Source: a virus. Taken from it: a stretch of DNA of 64,000 bases. The position numbers and the translations under genes are program-made. The stretch spans positions 1 through 64,000 of IMG/VR virus record IMGVR_UViG_3300032093_000060. The stretch is one strand, 5' to 3'. The notes below the pieces were generated by a model. That model saw nothing but the letters and a program-made list of their open reading frames with translations. It had not been told where the DNA came from and did no database searches. Below, in pieces: positions 9,083 through 20,328 of this stretch (its first letter is position 1; each line of letters begins with the position of its first letter).

Positions 9083-12000
9083 TTAACATTTTAATGGGTT
9101 ATTTTCACCTTCAAATTTAGCTAATATTTCCGCATCTGTAATTGGTTGTAAATTAGCTATTTGATCACTTACCTCATTTGCAAATTCAGAACCTGGGTTT
9201 AAGTACTGGAATTCCTCAAATAATCTTCTACTTAAATATACGAATAATTCTTGAGGCATCAAAGCAGGATCACCATAACCATTAATTGAGAAAGCAACTT
9301 TACCTCCATCATTAATTACATCATTAATCTGAGCAATTGAGTCTTCAATAATGTTTTTAATACCGTCATAGTATTTAGCATCTAGTTTAGAAAAAGCATC
9401 AGATAAACTATTTTGTCCTGCTATTAAACCTATAGAAGAGCTATTTGCAAATCTTTTCAATAACACCTGACCGGATATTTTTTTCTTAGCAAACTCAGCT
9501 GGAGACATCTGCTCATATGCTTGTTTCTGACCAAGGCTGAATTGATATACAAAAGTAATATCTGGATTATTTTCAACTATATACTTATATGCATCTGCTG
9601 TTTCTGATAGATCATTATAAACAAAAACATTAGGATTAACAGTTGAAATTAGATTTACTCTTTTTACAATTGTTTCTGGTATCTCTGTATCTTCTTCAGA
9701 TATCTGATCTTCAAAAGACATTTCTGGGTTATTCCCCCAATAATTATATCCTTGAGATGTTTGACCCGTGGGTTCACCAATAGCTTCTTGCACTAATGCC
9801 TCACCACTTTTATTCCAAGATCTATTTGCATCTTCTGTGGAATCCATAATTACAGTACCACCGGCTTCAAGAATTTCTCTAGCATTTTCAATAGTTTCAT
9901 ATATAGCTTCTTTAGTTGCTTTATTGTTACCATTAACACTAACAAATGCTACAGTAAATTCACTTATTCTTCCTTCATAATTTATACTAATGCCACTCTT
10001 TGCTGCATCAATAGCATACTGATATGTGCTTGTACCAGGAGCTCCATATCCAACAAAATGATTTGCTAGATTAGCTTTACCTTGGTCTTTACCTTTTTTA
10101 TCAATAGATAATTTAAATCCAAATATAGACTTTGAGCTTATAGCTTTGCTTGATTTTTTAGGATTACTTAAAACATTTTCAACATCATAACCTGTCAAAT
10201 AGTTTTTAAAACGCATCTTGTTTTTATTATCAAGACCATTAGCTTTTACAAATCTATTTTTAAAATTGATTAGCATTTGATATTTCTGATCAGAACTTAA
10301 GTTTAAGAACTTAGATGTTTCATCATTCATAATATCTATAAACTGCTCAAAGTTTGTCAAGTTTAAGAAGTTGTATTTGTTTTTATTAGTACCAGCTTGC
10401 ATCATAGCAATAAATGTAATCTTTGCAAAGAAGTCACTTATTCTGTTATTCTCTTCTCTGTCAGTTACTTTTTGCACTGTTCTATCTGCAAGATCTCTAA
10501 GATTTTTTGTATAAAGATTAGACTTGAAGCTATTCATATCTTTATCATCCACAAACAAGTTAAACATTGTTTTATCAAAACTTGTGTCTACAACCATTCT
10601 AGAAAGAACAGGATAGTCTTTTACAAAATCAGTTCTATATTCAGTTTTAATTCTGTCTAGTCTTACACCATATGCAGTATCAGGATTATTAAATAGATGG
10701 TATGGATTCAATACATTATCAAGTGCTCTTGAAGCTAGAATTTTTTCATAAGCATATCTTCTTAAAAAAGTGTCATTTGCTTCAACTCTACTCTTCTTAA
10801 CATTCTCTAGTTCTTTTGCAAACTCTTTAGTTTTAACAACATCTGTTATAGGCATAAGATGTCTTAAGTACTCTCTTTCAATTACAAATCTGGTATACTC
10901 TTGTAAATTTGAATCTGTATTTTTAAATGTCCCTACAGGAAGCGGGTATAAACCACGTTTCATATAGCTATTTCTAGAATCTGAATCTTCTAAGAAGTCT
11001 TTATGGAAAAATTCTCTTTCAATTTGTACATTATCATATACCATTGTTGGTCCTTCTGGAGTTTCAACAACTTGCGCACCAAAGGTTAATCCAGCAGCTT
11101 GTGTAAGTTTAATTGAATCACTCAATGCATATGAACTATACTGATCATTAAGCTGATATTTTCTCATAGCATTTTGGAAAAGATAACTTAATAAGTCATT
11201 TCTAAATACCACTGGGAAGATATCTCTGTACTTTGCACCAAATGCTGCTTTTAGATATGCATTATTTTTAAAGTCAGATTGTATAGCATCTATATACATT
11301 TGAATATCTTCATCATATCTAAACTTAAATAATGGTTTAGATAAGCCTCTTACAAGCTTAGTATTAAAGAATGAACTAATAATTGAGTCATTAATCATAC
11401 TCATTCTGAGATCCTGATCAATCTTAGATTCTGTAGCTAACTCTTCTAGTTTTGTTTCAGCTTGTATTGCTTGACCTACATCCGTCATTGTTGATGTATC
11501 TGGATTAGATGCCATCTTTAAAGCAGTGAGACCTTGTATCTGTTGCTCAATAGTTAGAAAGTGTAAGAACATTGTGCGAGAAAGATTACTTCTAGCTGCT
11601 TTAGGATTATCCTTTGAATCCTCTATCAGTTTAAGCATTTCTTCTTCTGTAAAGAAGTTTCTACCAGCTTTAGTAAAATACTTATCTAACATATCTGCTC
11701 CTACCTCATATCTAGAAACATTATCTGCTAAATATTTTTCAAAGTTTCTAGCAATTACATTTCCAGCAGCTTTAAATGCTGGACCTTGTGTACCTGGTAA
11801 TTTTCTTAATGGTTCAGCAAATGTACTTTCTGCAAGTCTTTTTTCTTTTACATACTCTCTTACAAGAGGTTGTGATACAAAGTATACTGCTTCTTTAAAA
11901 GGAACTCCGGCTTTAAGTAAATATAATAGAATTGGAGCCACCTCATAGTTACCTTGTACAAAGAATACCCATGCATCTTTCTCAACATCCACCCAACCGT

Positions 12001-15000
12001 TCATTAACTGATTGATGATGTCAGCCACTTTATTTATACCATCAACATCATATTGTTTAGATATAGATATTACATCTTCTCCATTTTTTCTAACCTTATG
12101 GTGTCTTAATCCTAAAGTTGAGATTCTTTCATTTTCCTCAGTGCCATGTGTATACACAGCCGGCATTGTTGCACCTAATGAATTGAATATAACATTAAAG
12201 GTGTTTTCAATTGCTCCAAGACCGAGAGTCTTTTTACCTACAACATTTGACTCATGTTTATATAAGTTATATCCAACTTCAAATATTCTTGTTGGGCTGA
12301 TCACTTCTTTTTGTTTTCCACGTTTATCTGGAGCAGAAAGATTTACTGTATCAGATGACATGTTTTCTAATGGATTATAGTCCATAACAAACTGAGCTAA
12401 TTTATCTGCTGTAGGTTTAACAAGATATGTTCCGTTTGGTGTTGTTAAAGAAACAAAGTTCTCTGGCAATTCAAGTATACTTCTAATATTATTTAAGAGT
12501 AAGTTTTCAAGACCAGCTTTTTGCATAGCAAACATTTCTTCCTTAGTCAAATTATATTCAGAAGGATTTTTAAGTGCATTGTAGAACTCCTCAGCATTAT
12601 CAAACAAGGTTTGCATAACATTTCCATCAGCATCAATGTTATTCATGAATATAGATAACTTATCAATGTCAAAGTCAGCTCCTGATTTAGCTACAATTTC
12701 TGCTGGAGGTATAATTATATTACCTGCTTCTGGAGGTAAGAAATGATATATCTCCATAAATTCCATAGAGTTAAGACCCTGCACCGGAATCCTAACACCC
12801 ACCATAGTTATTGCTTTTCTGTTAGCTCCATCATTAGCATCTAACCATTCATCATCTTTAATAGCTTCATTAAGTCTATCAATTGTAGAAATAGGTTCAC
12901 CTTTATATTCTAGGTTTAATAAACTTTCGTAGTCTCCTTGTAGTGAAATAGCAACCTTCATTGCAGTTGTCAATCCATTTTTTCCAACATGATATGTAGG
13001 TAAAAAGTTAGAGCCCATGTATTTTTTAACTGCTTCAGCCCTAGCAGTTTTATTCATCTTATCTAGATCTATTGGTAATTCAAATAGACCATCATAGAAT
13101 GCAGATGATTTTTGTACAAGAGGTTCTCCTTTTACTTTTTGCTTGATTATTCTTTTGTTGATTAGAGACAATAAAAGTTTTTCAATCTTTACTGCTTCTG
13201 GATGTAGAGATAGGTCAAATCTTAAATCTCCAGCATCTGTAACATCAATAATATCAATTAAATCATCACTATATACATCATCAGCTGTAAGTGTGTCACG
13301 GATCATTTTTGCAAGCTTAGCTACACTATCTTTATCTTTAGGTACAAACTCACCGTCTTCAGTTTCTTCAAAACCAATTTCATTAATTAATTGATTTTTA
13401 AGTAGTTCAGTATATTCACCAACTCTATTAATATAATTTTGAGCAAGTTGTTTTACTCTTGGATCTTTAGAAACTATATCTCCATCTTCATATAATCCTT
13501 CAAGTACCATTTTTCTTAACTGAGTTGAGAAGATTGATACATTTTTATATTTAGAGTTTACTTCTGTTTGGTTCTTAAGATACTCTGCAAAAATTACATT
13601 TTTTGTAAATTGCACAGAACTATCAATATTACCGTTAGCATCTGTAATAACATCACCATTACCTATGTGACCAACCTTTTCTCCTGTTTCCATCAAAACA
13701 TAATCAACATTTTGAGATAACATCATATCATGAATTTGGCCCAACTTAGTTAACTCTGTGTGAACAGAAGGAATCAAAGGAGCTAATGAAAATTTGTGAA
13801 AAGATGTTAAAGGCAGTCCAGTTGTCTTAATGTTGCCATAGTACTGTAATTTATATGGAGGAAAATATTCTTTAATCTCCGCAGCAGTAATAGGTTCATT
13901 ATTTACAATTCTTTTATAAAGATTTTCTTGTTCAGGAGACCATTTATCTTCAAGAACTTTTAACATTCTATATGCTTCAAAATTAATCCATCCCTGACCA
14001 TCAGCAACTTTCATGTTATTATAGTCTTGTAATACAGTTGCTGCTAATTCTTTTGCTTTTTCTTTTGCCTCTGTTTTAGAAAAGCCTGCTTTTATAAATC
14101 TTTCAGTATATTGTTTTTCATGAAGCTTATTGTATTCATCATAGTATGGAGATTTTTCAATAACCTCTTCTCTAATTATGGCAGATGTCAACGTTCCGTT
14201 ATATGCATTTAAAGTATAACCTTCTCTTTCAGCATAGAGTCTTTGAAACATAGGACTATTTATATATGCTCTAGCTCTAAAGTCTGCACGGAACCCTCTA
14301 CCACCAGAACCTAAACCAGCATTTCTTTTATGAAACTCTTCTTTATCGTGATTGTATTGTACAGCATCACCATAAGCTAGTATTGTTGTTTCATAGTTAT
14401 GAATAAAATAGTTGTAAGTATATGCTTTGACAAACATTTTTTCTATTTGATCATTAGATAGATCTTGTTTACCAATCATTTCATAAAGACTCTGATCTAC
14501 ATATTTAGCACCTTGTAGTCTATTATAATTTTGCTGTGCCTGCTTGTTAAAGTAATTGATTATATCTTGTTTAACTTCTCTTCTTAAATCTACATTTTCA
14601 TTGATAATATCTTTAAGATTAAAGTCTTGAACATTATAATAACCACTTGCTGACATTTCTGCAGTAGCTTCTTCTATATTCTGATCTATTATTGCATACA
14701 GTTTTTCTTGTGTTTCTGAAGTCAACATGTCATCAAAAGCTGTAAATGCCTCTCCTGCTTTTACTACTTGACCATTATCTTTTCTTATTACATCTCTGTT
14801 ATAAGAAGAGAATTTTTCAAAATATGGCTTGTTTGATTTAAACCTATATATTCTTCCACCTTCTGCTGCAATATAACCAAGTATAATATTAAATGCTTCT
14901 AGTTCACCCTGATTGTTTCCAGCAACAGTATTATTTGGTGAGAAAGCTAAAGTATCTACGTATAAGTTATTTTGTTCTTTACCAGAATAAGTATTTACTT

Positions 15001-18000
15001 TTTTTGCTCTAAGATTCATTGCTGTTTGCTTAGAGGCATGTCTCATAAACTCTACCACACCGGATTGTAACATTGTATGTAGCTCTTGTAAAAATTTACT
15101 AGTAACATCTGTAGTAGCTGTTAAAGCTCCAGTAGATTCATTAGTATCTCTATTTACAATTTGAGTACCTCCAATGTTTTCTAATAAGAGCTGAGCTCCT
15201 GGAAACTTATTTCCATAATTATCTGATAATGGATTTAAGTCAAATATTGAATTTAATACTACAGAGAATTCTGAAGCAGGGTTATTTGCTTCATTCAGCC
15301 ATCTCATATGCTGAAATCTACCGTTAGGATCTGCTTTACTCATGGTTAATTGTTGCCATGTCTCAGCTCTATTTATGGAAGTTACAATTCTAGTGATAGT
15401 GTTATCTAAGAATTGTTCCCATACTCTATTCTTTTCAGGAGTTAAAACACTAAAGTTAGAATAGCCATCTGAGTATCTGTTTTGTAACTCTGCTAAACCT
15501 GTTATTTTTGTTCTAACATCCCTTGCTTTTCCACCTGCAGCTTTTTCTATTGCTTCCGGTAATCCATTTAGTAAATAATACATTGGATTAAGCTTGAAAT
15601 TTTCAGCAGCTGCATTTAATGCAATATCATCAGCTTTTGCTGATAGATGAACTAATCTTAAGTTGTCAAAAATAAAGTCAACATTGTATCTTCCTGCAAA
15701 AGATTTCTTTGGATTTCTAACAACTGTTCTAATATCAGCACTTGTCATATCCATAACAATACCAAGAGACTTTAAAAGATCATTTGCTTTAGACTGATCT
15801 AAGACTTTACCTTTATTGTCAACACTAAAATCCTTTATGATTTGTGCAACATTCAGATAATTAACACTTGAGTTATTGGGTCTTATTATATATGGGTTTG
15901 TTGCAGGATCTGCAATGTTAAAATTGGTTGTCCAATCATTTATAATTCTATATATATCAAGGTTGGCTGCAGATAATCTTGATTCATATCTAGCTTTTTC
16001 TGGTATAAATTTACCATCAACTTTTTTAGCTTTTTCTAAAACACTCTTATTAATTGTAAGTTGTATGTATGGAATAACTGGTTTTTTAAAGTCTTGCCAA
16101 AAACTTGTCTCAGATCTAAACTCACTACTATTATTATATGCAGCTGGGCCCATTTGATATGGATTAGGAAGTGCTTCAAGAACTTGAATAAATTCAGGAT
16201 TGTTATCTGTACCTTCTCTAAGTCTCTCATACATTTCTTCAAAATCCAATGAACCCTGTAGAGTTCTGGCAGTTCTATTCCACATATCATTTAGTGGTTC
16301 TAAAACTGGAAGACCAAACTCATCAGTTTCTATACTGTATGCCTTTACACCATTCTCATCTGTTTCAAAAATATAATCCTCATTTTCATCTCTTTGCAGT
16401 TTGTATATTCCTGATAACATCATTAATGTATCGTCTGTAGCTAATTCTTTTGCTGAAAAAGTATTGCCCTCAGTAGATTTGAATACAGCAACTGTTGCAT
16501 CTTCTGCATCATCAACATATTCATCTTTAAGAATACTAAATCTAGATCTTCTCATATGAAAAGATACTACACCCTTGTTAGTTTTCTTAGATAGAGATAG
16601 TGCAATGTCTCCAAAATTTGCAACTGCTTTAAATAAAGTATCAAGTTTATTTTGCTCTGCTAATTCAGTTATATAATCAGGATTTTCAGAAGTTGCATTT
16701 TTGAGAGTCAAGCCTTTTACAATGTCCACCTGCCTTTCATACAAAGCTGTTAACTGCTTCTCTACAGAAGCATACATCCTTTGTCTGTTATTTACATCTC
16801 CTAATAATCTTGTAGCACCACTTGTTGTATTATATCTTGTATTATATAGTCTAAAGTTTCTAGCAAATAAAGAATCTATAATATCAACAATTTTATTTGA
16901 TTCTGTATCTGAAATTTCTACAAATGCTTCAGCTTCATTTTTTAAAGGTTGAATAAGATTTTTAGAGCTATTCAATCTTTGGAAACCTGGCATTATATTG
17001 CTCTCTGCATTCTGAGTATCAATTGTAAAATTACCGGTGTACAGTTTTTCAAAATATTCTTTAACTACAGGAATATCATAAAGCTTTGATACATCTTTTT
17101 TACTTGTTTTTCCAAAGAAGTAATCAATTAACTTTTTAATTTTATCAAATATAGTTTGAATAAATCCTTTTTGTTTTGTACCGTTAACAGCATATTCAAT
17201 AAAGTCTTCAGCTAAGTCTTCTTCAATTTCTATATATTCTTTAGTTGCCCACTTATCATAGGTTCTAATAGTATCATATAGTTTAGTTTTTTCTTCTCTT
17301 GTAAGTACAAGCTGAGAAAAAGCATGCCATGCCTCATGGTATAATGTAATTGGTGTTGCATCTCCATAAAGATCTATTCTTGCTGCAAAACCTTCTTGTC
17401 TAAGTTTATTTGTTGCATCAGATAAAAGAGAGCCAGCAGAAAGAAATTTTCCATATGCAGTAGAGTTAAACACAAGAGCAAGTCTTTGCCTTTCTACTTT
17501 TGCTAGAAATTTTAAAGGAGTTGTATCCCACCATTTTTCTACTTCATCCCAAGTTTTAGCATTTCCATAAAGTTGATTCATCATTGATGATGCCACTTTC
17601 TTTCTCTCTATTCCTCCTTCAGGTATGTATTCAAAACCTTCAAGAAAGTCTAATGAAGGTATACTATTTATTTTTTTGTCATTTAGCTTTTGTTGTTCTA
17701 CTGTTTTTGTTGGTACAGGTTCTTTTTCTGGAACAGTAGTAGACTCATCAACTGGTAAAGCAACTTTTGCTGCAGCTTTTTTATAAGTTTTAGAGGACTT
17801 AGAAACAAATCTTTTTACAAAATTTTCTTTACTGTTTTTCTTTATTATAAATCCACCTTTTGTTCTTGCAGGATATCTTAATGCAAAACCTTTAAAGGCT
17901 CTTACTTTAACGGGAATACCTAATTTTTTTGCAGCTTTGATTGATGCTTCCGCTATACCGGTTTGACCATTGCTTACAATTTTAGTTATAGGATATTGTT

Positions 18001-20326
18001 TAACTACTTCACTAAGAATATTGTATACATACTCATCAACATCCTTTTGAGTATAACCATCCTTAGATAATAAAGCCATGTCAGTTCCAACAATGTTTAC
18101 TACACCATTAGATATCTTGGACAATCCCTGAACAATATTATTAACTGTATTTTCTGCCAGTTTAAAATTCTTTGGGGCATCCTTTTTAGAACCAATTTTT
18201 AGAGCATAGTATTTATCACTTTTTGAAATATTATTTGCTACTCCAGTGGCCATAAAAGATGTACCTAATCCAAAAACAACATCAGATTCTTTAGCATTAG
18301 CAAGCATTACTCCCTCATTATCTAAGGTACTTTGAAAAACTTCAATAGAAAATTTCTTTCCTGTTTCCTCATCTTCTTCAGTTATAGCTTTTGAAGGAAG
18401 TGAAACATTTGTACCATTATCAATATCATCTGATGTTAAATCATCATTGATTGGTGAGTCAATATCAATCTGCTCACTCAGTGGAGTTGTTAAATCTGCA
18501 GGTACAGTAAATGATAGATATGCATTTATTCCAACAAAGTAGTTTGCATCACCCTCTGTATAATCAACTTTCATGAATGGTTTAATAAAATCAAAGTAAT
18601 CTTTCTTTACTTCTCTTATTATATCAACTCCATCTTTGTTTTTTGTTATTTGATAATCAGAAAACTGCACCCCTTTTTGGATTGCACCATCAACTGCAAA
18701 GTCCTCCATGTAACTCATACTTGCTGGATATGAGACTTGAGTACCATCATTTTTATTAATGATTTTTGTTTTCATTAGATGCTTACTAATTATATCAGCA
18801 GCATCATCTTTATCTAAGTCAACATTAGTTTTTTCTTTGGTAGCAGGATCTTCTAATACAACAGAAAGCTTTTGCTCATTCAGTACTTCTTTTATCTCTA
18901 CATTAATTCTATTGTTAGTTGTAGTATTTGCTAAGAAGGTAGAGTAGTATTTAAGTTTAGCTTGTGGAGTCATAGGTTCTCCATTTAGTAAACCTTTTGT
19001 TGTTAAAACAGCTGCAATATTATCAGCAATCTCTTTTGTAATGTCCATTCTTTGTAAATAGATTTGGCCATTAACCGATACTCCAGCACTTACTTTATTA
19101 GTAAGGAAATAACTATATCCTTCAAGACCTGCTGCATGGATATAGATCATCTCAACATCATTAGCAAAATCTGTTTTAGAAAGTAACTGTGATTTATGTT
19201 CAATTATCCCGTAGCTTCCATCATTTATGGGTAGCATGACAAACTGTTGATCACTTGGTAAATTAGCAAGCTTTTCATTTAGTCTTGCTAAGTCATTCAT
19301 TTTTTGTTTTTGCTTACTTCTAATATCTGATATTAATGATTGTCTTTCTTTATCTCCATACAAAATACCATTATTAGTTTCATCAGTTATTTGTTTTTGT
19401 GCAAGTTCCTCTGCTGAAATTAAATTATATATATAACCAGAGCGATTTCCTAGATATAACTTACCTTGTCTATTTACTACAGGTCTAATATATTGATAAA
19501 CTATTCTTCCACCTTGTTTAACTACATTACCATTTTCATCAAATCTAATAGGATTACCTATTGTATCAGATATGATGGCAACATTGATATCATATGTTTT
19601 ATTCTTAGCTAAGAATGTTTTATCATCATTAGTAAGATCATCCGGTGCAAGGGATCTAATAGGTTGAGCTCTTAATGCAACTGCAGTATCACCCAACATT
19701 ACTTGATCATTTACATTCCTTTTCTTTGCACTCCATACAGTAGCTTTAATTACGTCATAGAAAAGTTTCTTTTGAGGATCTTTTTGATTTCTTTCAGCCT
19801 CACTCATTGTTTCAGGATTCTTTGCAATTGCAATATTTCCAGTTAACTTATCTGGATAATCTACTTTTGCTTTTTCCTGCACCGCAGACCAAATTCCTTT
19901 TTCATTGTTATTATTATCTTGACCAATATTTTTAGAGTTCTTATTGCTTGATTTAATACTACTCTTTATAGACTTAGAAGATGGCTTACTAACCGGACGA
20001 GTAACAAATTTTACTACATTATCTAAATTTTCAAAATCCAAAGATAAATCTTGTACATAGTCAAAACTTAAACCTGCATCTTTTCTTAAATATGTTTTAA
20101 TTTCAAGATCATTCTTAACAATGTCTAACATATCTGGAATAGCTTGTACATAAAGAAGACCATTAGGTTCATCTTTATATTCTTCGTACACCTCCTTAAT
20201 AAATTTATCAAGAGCTTTATTGTCAAATTTACCAAGTTTTGGATCATTGATTCTATCCATGATCTCTCCATGTACTATTGTGTATAAAGCACTTATATCA
20301 TTTTCAGTATAGAGTTGACAAGCCAT
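9083..20326 (-). CDS. Giant multidomain virion RNA polymerase with SLOG-like and zincin domains (3,747 aa)
   Basis: The largest gene of the window. Domain order by eye: unknown N-terminus; a SLOG (cpYpsA-like) Rossmann domain at ~665-830 (VVFGLGTSFMA; IVSNGQTGIAEASIKAAKKL); a zincin motif HEAWH near ~995 with Glu-rich EEDLAEDFIEYA ~45 residues later; the RNA polymerase core; then two C-terminal nucleotide-binding-like domains (~3413-3530, FVGYGAPGTSTYQYA; ~3560-3720, FVYNDLSETADAYKY). The polymerase is identified by the metal-binding motif SGADFDIDKL at ~2549. This matches the DxDxD/DFDGD active site of double-psi beta-barrel polymerases, including the virion RNA polymerase of crAss-like phages, and is preceded by RIPVQGLNSMEF. 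An upstream block (LPLTSFHKFSLAPLIPS) fits the other barrel. In the family the enzyme is packaged and injected, and transcribes early genes. The usual central Gly is Ile here. It lies between other giant genes with 2-3 base gaps. Confidence 0.85.
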   Translation of the reverse strand: MACQLYTENDISALYTIVHGEIMDRINDPKLGKFDNKALDKFIKEVYEEYKDEPNGLLYVQAIPDMLDIVKNDLEIKTYLRKDAGLSFDYVQDLSLDFENLDNVVKFVTRPVSKPSSKSIKSSIKSSNKNSKNIGQDNNNNEKGIWSAVQEKAKVDYPDKLTGNIAIAKNPETMSEAERNQKDPQKKLFYDVIKATVWSAKKRNVNDQVMLGDTAVALRAQPIRSLAPDDLTNDDKTFLAKNKTYDINVAIISDTIGNPIRFDENGNVVKQGGRIVYQYIRPVVNRQGKLYLGNRSGYIYNLISAEELAQKQITDETNNGILYGDKERQSLISDIRSKQKQKMNDLARLNEKLANLPSDQQFVMLPINDGSYGIIEHKSQLLSKTDFANDVEMIYIHAAGLEGYSYFLTNKVSAGVSVNGQIYLQRMDITKEIADNIAAVLTTKGLLNGEPMTPQAKLKYYSTFLANTTTNNRINVEIKEVLNEQKLSVVLEDPATKEKTNVDLDKDDAADIISKHLMKTKIINKNDGTQVSYPASMSYMEDFAVDGAIQKGVQFSDYQITKNKDGVDIIREVKKDYFDFIKPFMKVDYTEGDANYFVGINAYLSFTVPADLTTPLSEQIDIDSPINDDLTSDDIDNGTNVSLPSKAITEEDEETGKKFSIEVFQSTLDNEGVMLANAKESDVVFGLGTSFMATGVANNISKSDKYYALKIGSKKDAPKNFKLAENTVNNIVQGLSKISNGVVNIVGTDMALLSKDGYTQKDVDEYVYNILSEVVKQYPITKIVSNGQTGIAEASIKAAKKLGIPVKVRAFKGFALRYPARTKGGFIIKKNSKENFVKRFVSKSSKTYKKAAAKVALPVDESTTVPEKEPVPTKTVEQQKLNDKKINSIPSLDFLEGFEYIPEGGIERKKVASSMMNQLYGNAKTWDEVEKWWDTTPLKFLAKVERQRLALVFNSTAYGKFLSAGSLLSDATNKLRQEGFAARIDLYGDATPITLYHEAWHAFSQLVLTREEKTKLYDTIRTYDKWATKEYIEIEEDLAEDFIEYAVNGTKQKGFIQTIFDKIKKLIDYFFGKTSKKDVSKLYDIPVVKEYFEKLYTGNFTIDTQNAESNIMPGFQRLNSSKNLIQPLKNEAEAFVEISDTESNKIVDIIDSLFARNFRLYNTRYNTTSGATRLLGDVNNRQRMYASVEKQLTALYERQVDIVKGLTLKNATSENPDYITELAEQNKLDTLFKAVANFGDIALSLSKKTNKGVVSFHMRRSRFSILKDEYVDDAEDATVAVFKSTEGNTFSAKELATDDTLMMLSGIYKLQRDENEDYIFETDENGVKAYSIETDEFGLPVLEPLNDMWNRTARTLQGSLDFEEMYERLREGTDNNPEFIQVLEALPNPYQMGPAAYNNSSEFRSETSFWQDFKKPVIPYIQLTINKSVLEKAKKVDGKFIPEKARYESRLSAANLDIYRIINDWTTNFNIADPATNPYIIRPNNSSVNYLNVAQIIKDFSVDNKGKVLDQSKANDLLKSLGIVMDMTSADIRTVVRNPKKSFAGRYNVDFIFDNLRLVHLSAKADDIALNAAAENFKLNPMYYLLNGLPEAIEKAAGGKARDVRTKITGLAELQNRYSDGYSNFSVLTPEKNRVWEQFLDNTITRIVTSINRAETWQQLTMSKADPNGRFQHMRWLNEANNPASEFSVVLNSIFDLNPLSDNYGNKFPGAQLLLENIGGTQIVNRDTNESTGALTATTDVTSKFLQELHTMLQSGVVEFMRHASKQTAMNLRAKKVNTYSGKEQNNLYVDTLAFSPNNTVAGNNQGELEAFNIILGYIAAEGGRIYRFKSNKPYFEKFSSYNRDVIRKDNGQVVKAGEAFTAFDDMLTSETQEKLYAIIDQNIEEATAEMSASGYYNVQDFNLKDIINENVDLRREVKQDIINYFNKQAQQNYNRLQGAKYVDQSLYEMIGKQDLSNDQIEKMFVKAYTYNYFIHNYETTILAYGDAVQYNHDKEEFHKRNAGLGSGGRGFRADFRARAYINSPMFQRLYAEREGYTLNAYNGTLTSAIIREEVIEKSPYYDEYNKLHEKQYTERFIKAGFSKTEAKEKAKELAATVLQDYNNMKVADGQGWINFEAYRMLKVLEDKWSPEQENLYKRIVNNEPITAAEIKEYFPPYKLQYYGNIKTTGLPLTSFHKFSLAPLIPSVHTELTKLGQIHDMMLSQNVDYVLMETGEKVGHIGNGDVITDANGNIDSSVQFTKNVIFAEYLKNQTEVNSKYKNVSIFSTQLRKMVLEGLYEDGDIVSKDPRVKQLAQNYINRVGEYTELLKNQLINEIGFEETEDGEFVPKDKDSVAKLAKMIRDTLTADDVYSDDLIDIIDVTDAGDLRFDLSLHPEAVKIEKLLLSLINKRIIKQKVKGEPLVQKSSAFYDGLFELPIDLDKMNKTARAEAVKKYMGSNFLPTYHVGKNGLTTAMKVAISLQGDYESLLNLEYKGEPISTIDRLNEAIKDDEWLDANDGANRKAITMVGVRIPVQGLNSMEFMEIYHFLPPEAGNIIIPPAEIVAKSGADFDIDKLSIFMNNIDADGNVMQTLFDNAEEFYNALKNPSEYNLTKEEMFAMQKAGLENLLLNNIRSILELPENFVSLTTPNGTYLVKPTADKLAQFVMDYNPLENMSSDTVNLSAPDKRGKQKEVISPTRIFEVGYNLYKHESNVVGKKTLGLGAIENTFNVIFNSLGATMPAVYTHGTEENERISTLGLRHHKVRKNGEDVISISKQYDVDGINKVADIINQLMNGWVDVEKDAWVFFVQGNYEVAPILLYLLKAGVPFKEAVYFVSQPLVREYVKEKRLAESTFAEPLRKLPGTQGPAFKAAGNVIARNFEKYLADNVSRYEVGADMLDKYFTKAGRNFFTEEEMLKLIEDSKDNPKAARSNLSRTMFLHFLTIEQQIQGLTALKMASNPDTSTMTDVGQAIQAETKLEELATESKIDQDLRMSMINDSIISSFFNTKLVRGLSKPLFKFRYDEDIQMYIDAIQSDFKNNAYLKAAFGAKYRDIFPVVFRNDLLSYLFQNAMRKYQLNDQYSSYALSDSIKLTQAAGLTFGAQVVETPEGPTMVYDNVQIEREFFHKDFLEDSDSRNSYMKRGLYPLPVGTFKNTDSNLQEYTRFVIEREYLRHLMPITDVVKTKEFAKELENVKKSRVEANDTFLRRYAYEKILASRALDNVLNPYHLFNNPDTAYGVRLDRIKTEYRTDFVKDYPVLSRMVVDTSFDKTMFNLFVDDKDMNSFKSNLYTKNLRDLADRTVQKVTDREENNRISDFFAKITFIAMMQAGTNKNKYNFLNLTNFEQFIDIMNDETSKFLNLSSDQKYQMLINFKNRFVKANGLDNKNKMRFKNYLTGYDVENVLSNPKKSSKAISSKSIFGFKLSIDKKGKDQGKANLANHFVGYGAPGTSTYQYAIDAAKSGISINYEGRISEFTVAFVSVNGNNKATKEAIYETIENAREILEAGGTVIMDSTEDANRSWNKSGEALVQEAIGEPTGQTSQGYNYWGNNPEMSFEDQISEEDTEIPETIVKRVNLISTVNPNVFVYNDLSETADAYKYIVENNPDITFVYQFSLGQKQAYEQMSPAEFAKKKISGQVLLKRFANSSSIGLIAGQNSLSDAFSKLDAKYYDGIKNIIEDSIAQINDVINDGGKVAFSINGYGDPALMPQELFVYLSRRLFEEFQYLNPGSEFANEVSDQIANLQPITDAEILAKFEGENNPLKC

Positions 20327-20328
20327 TC

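Noticed and set aside
11526-11948. 140-codon plus-strand frame inside the RNA polymerase gene
   Set aside because: It is a long antisense frame produced by the codon use of the minus-strand gene; no start signal or recognisable protein sequence.
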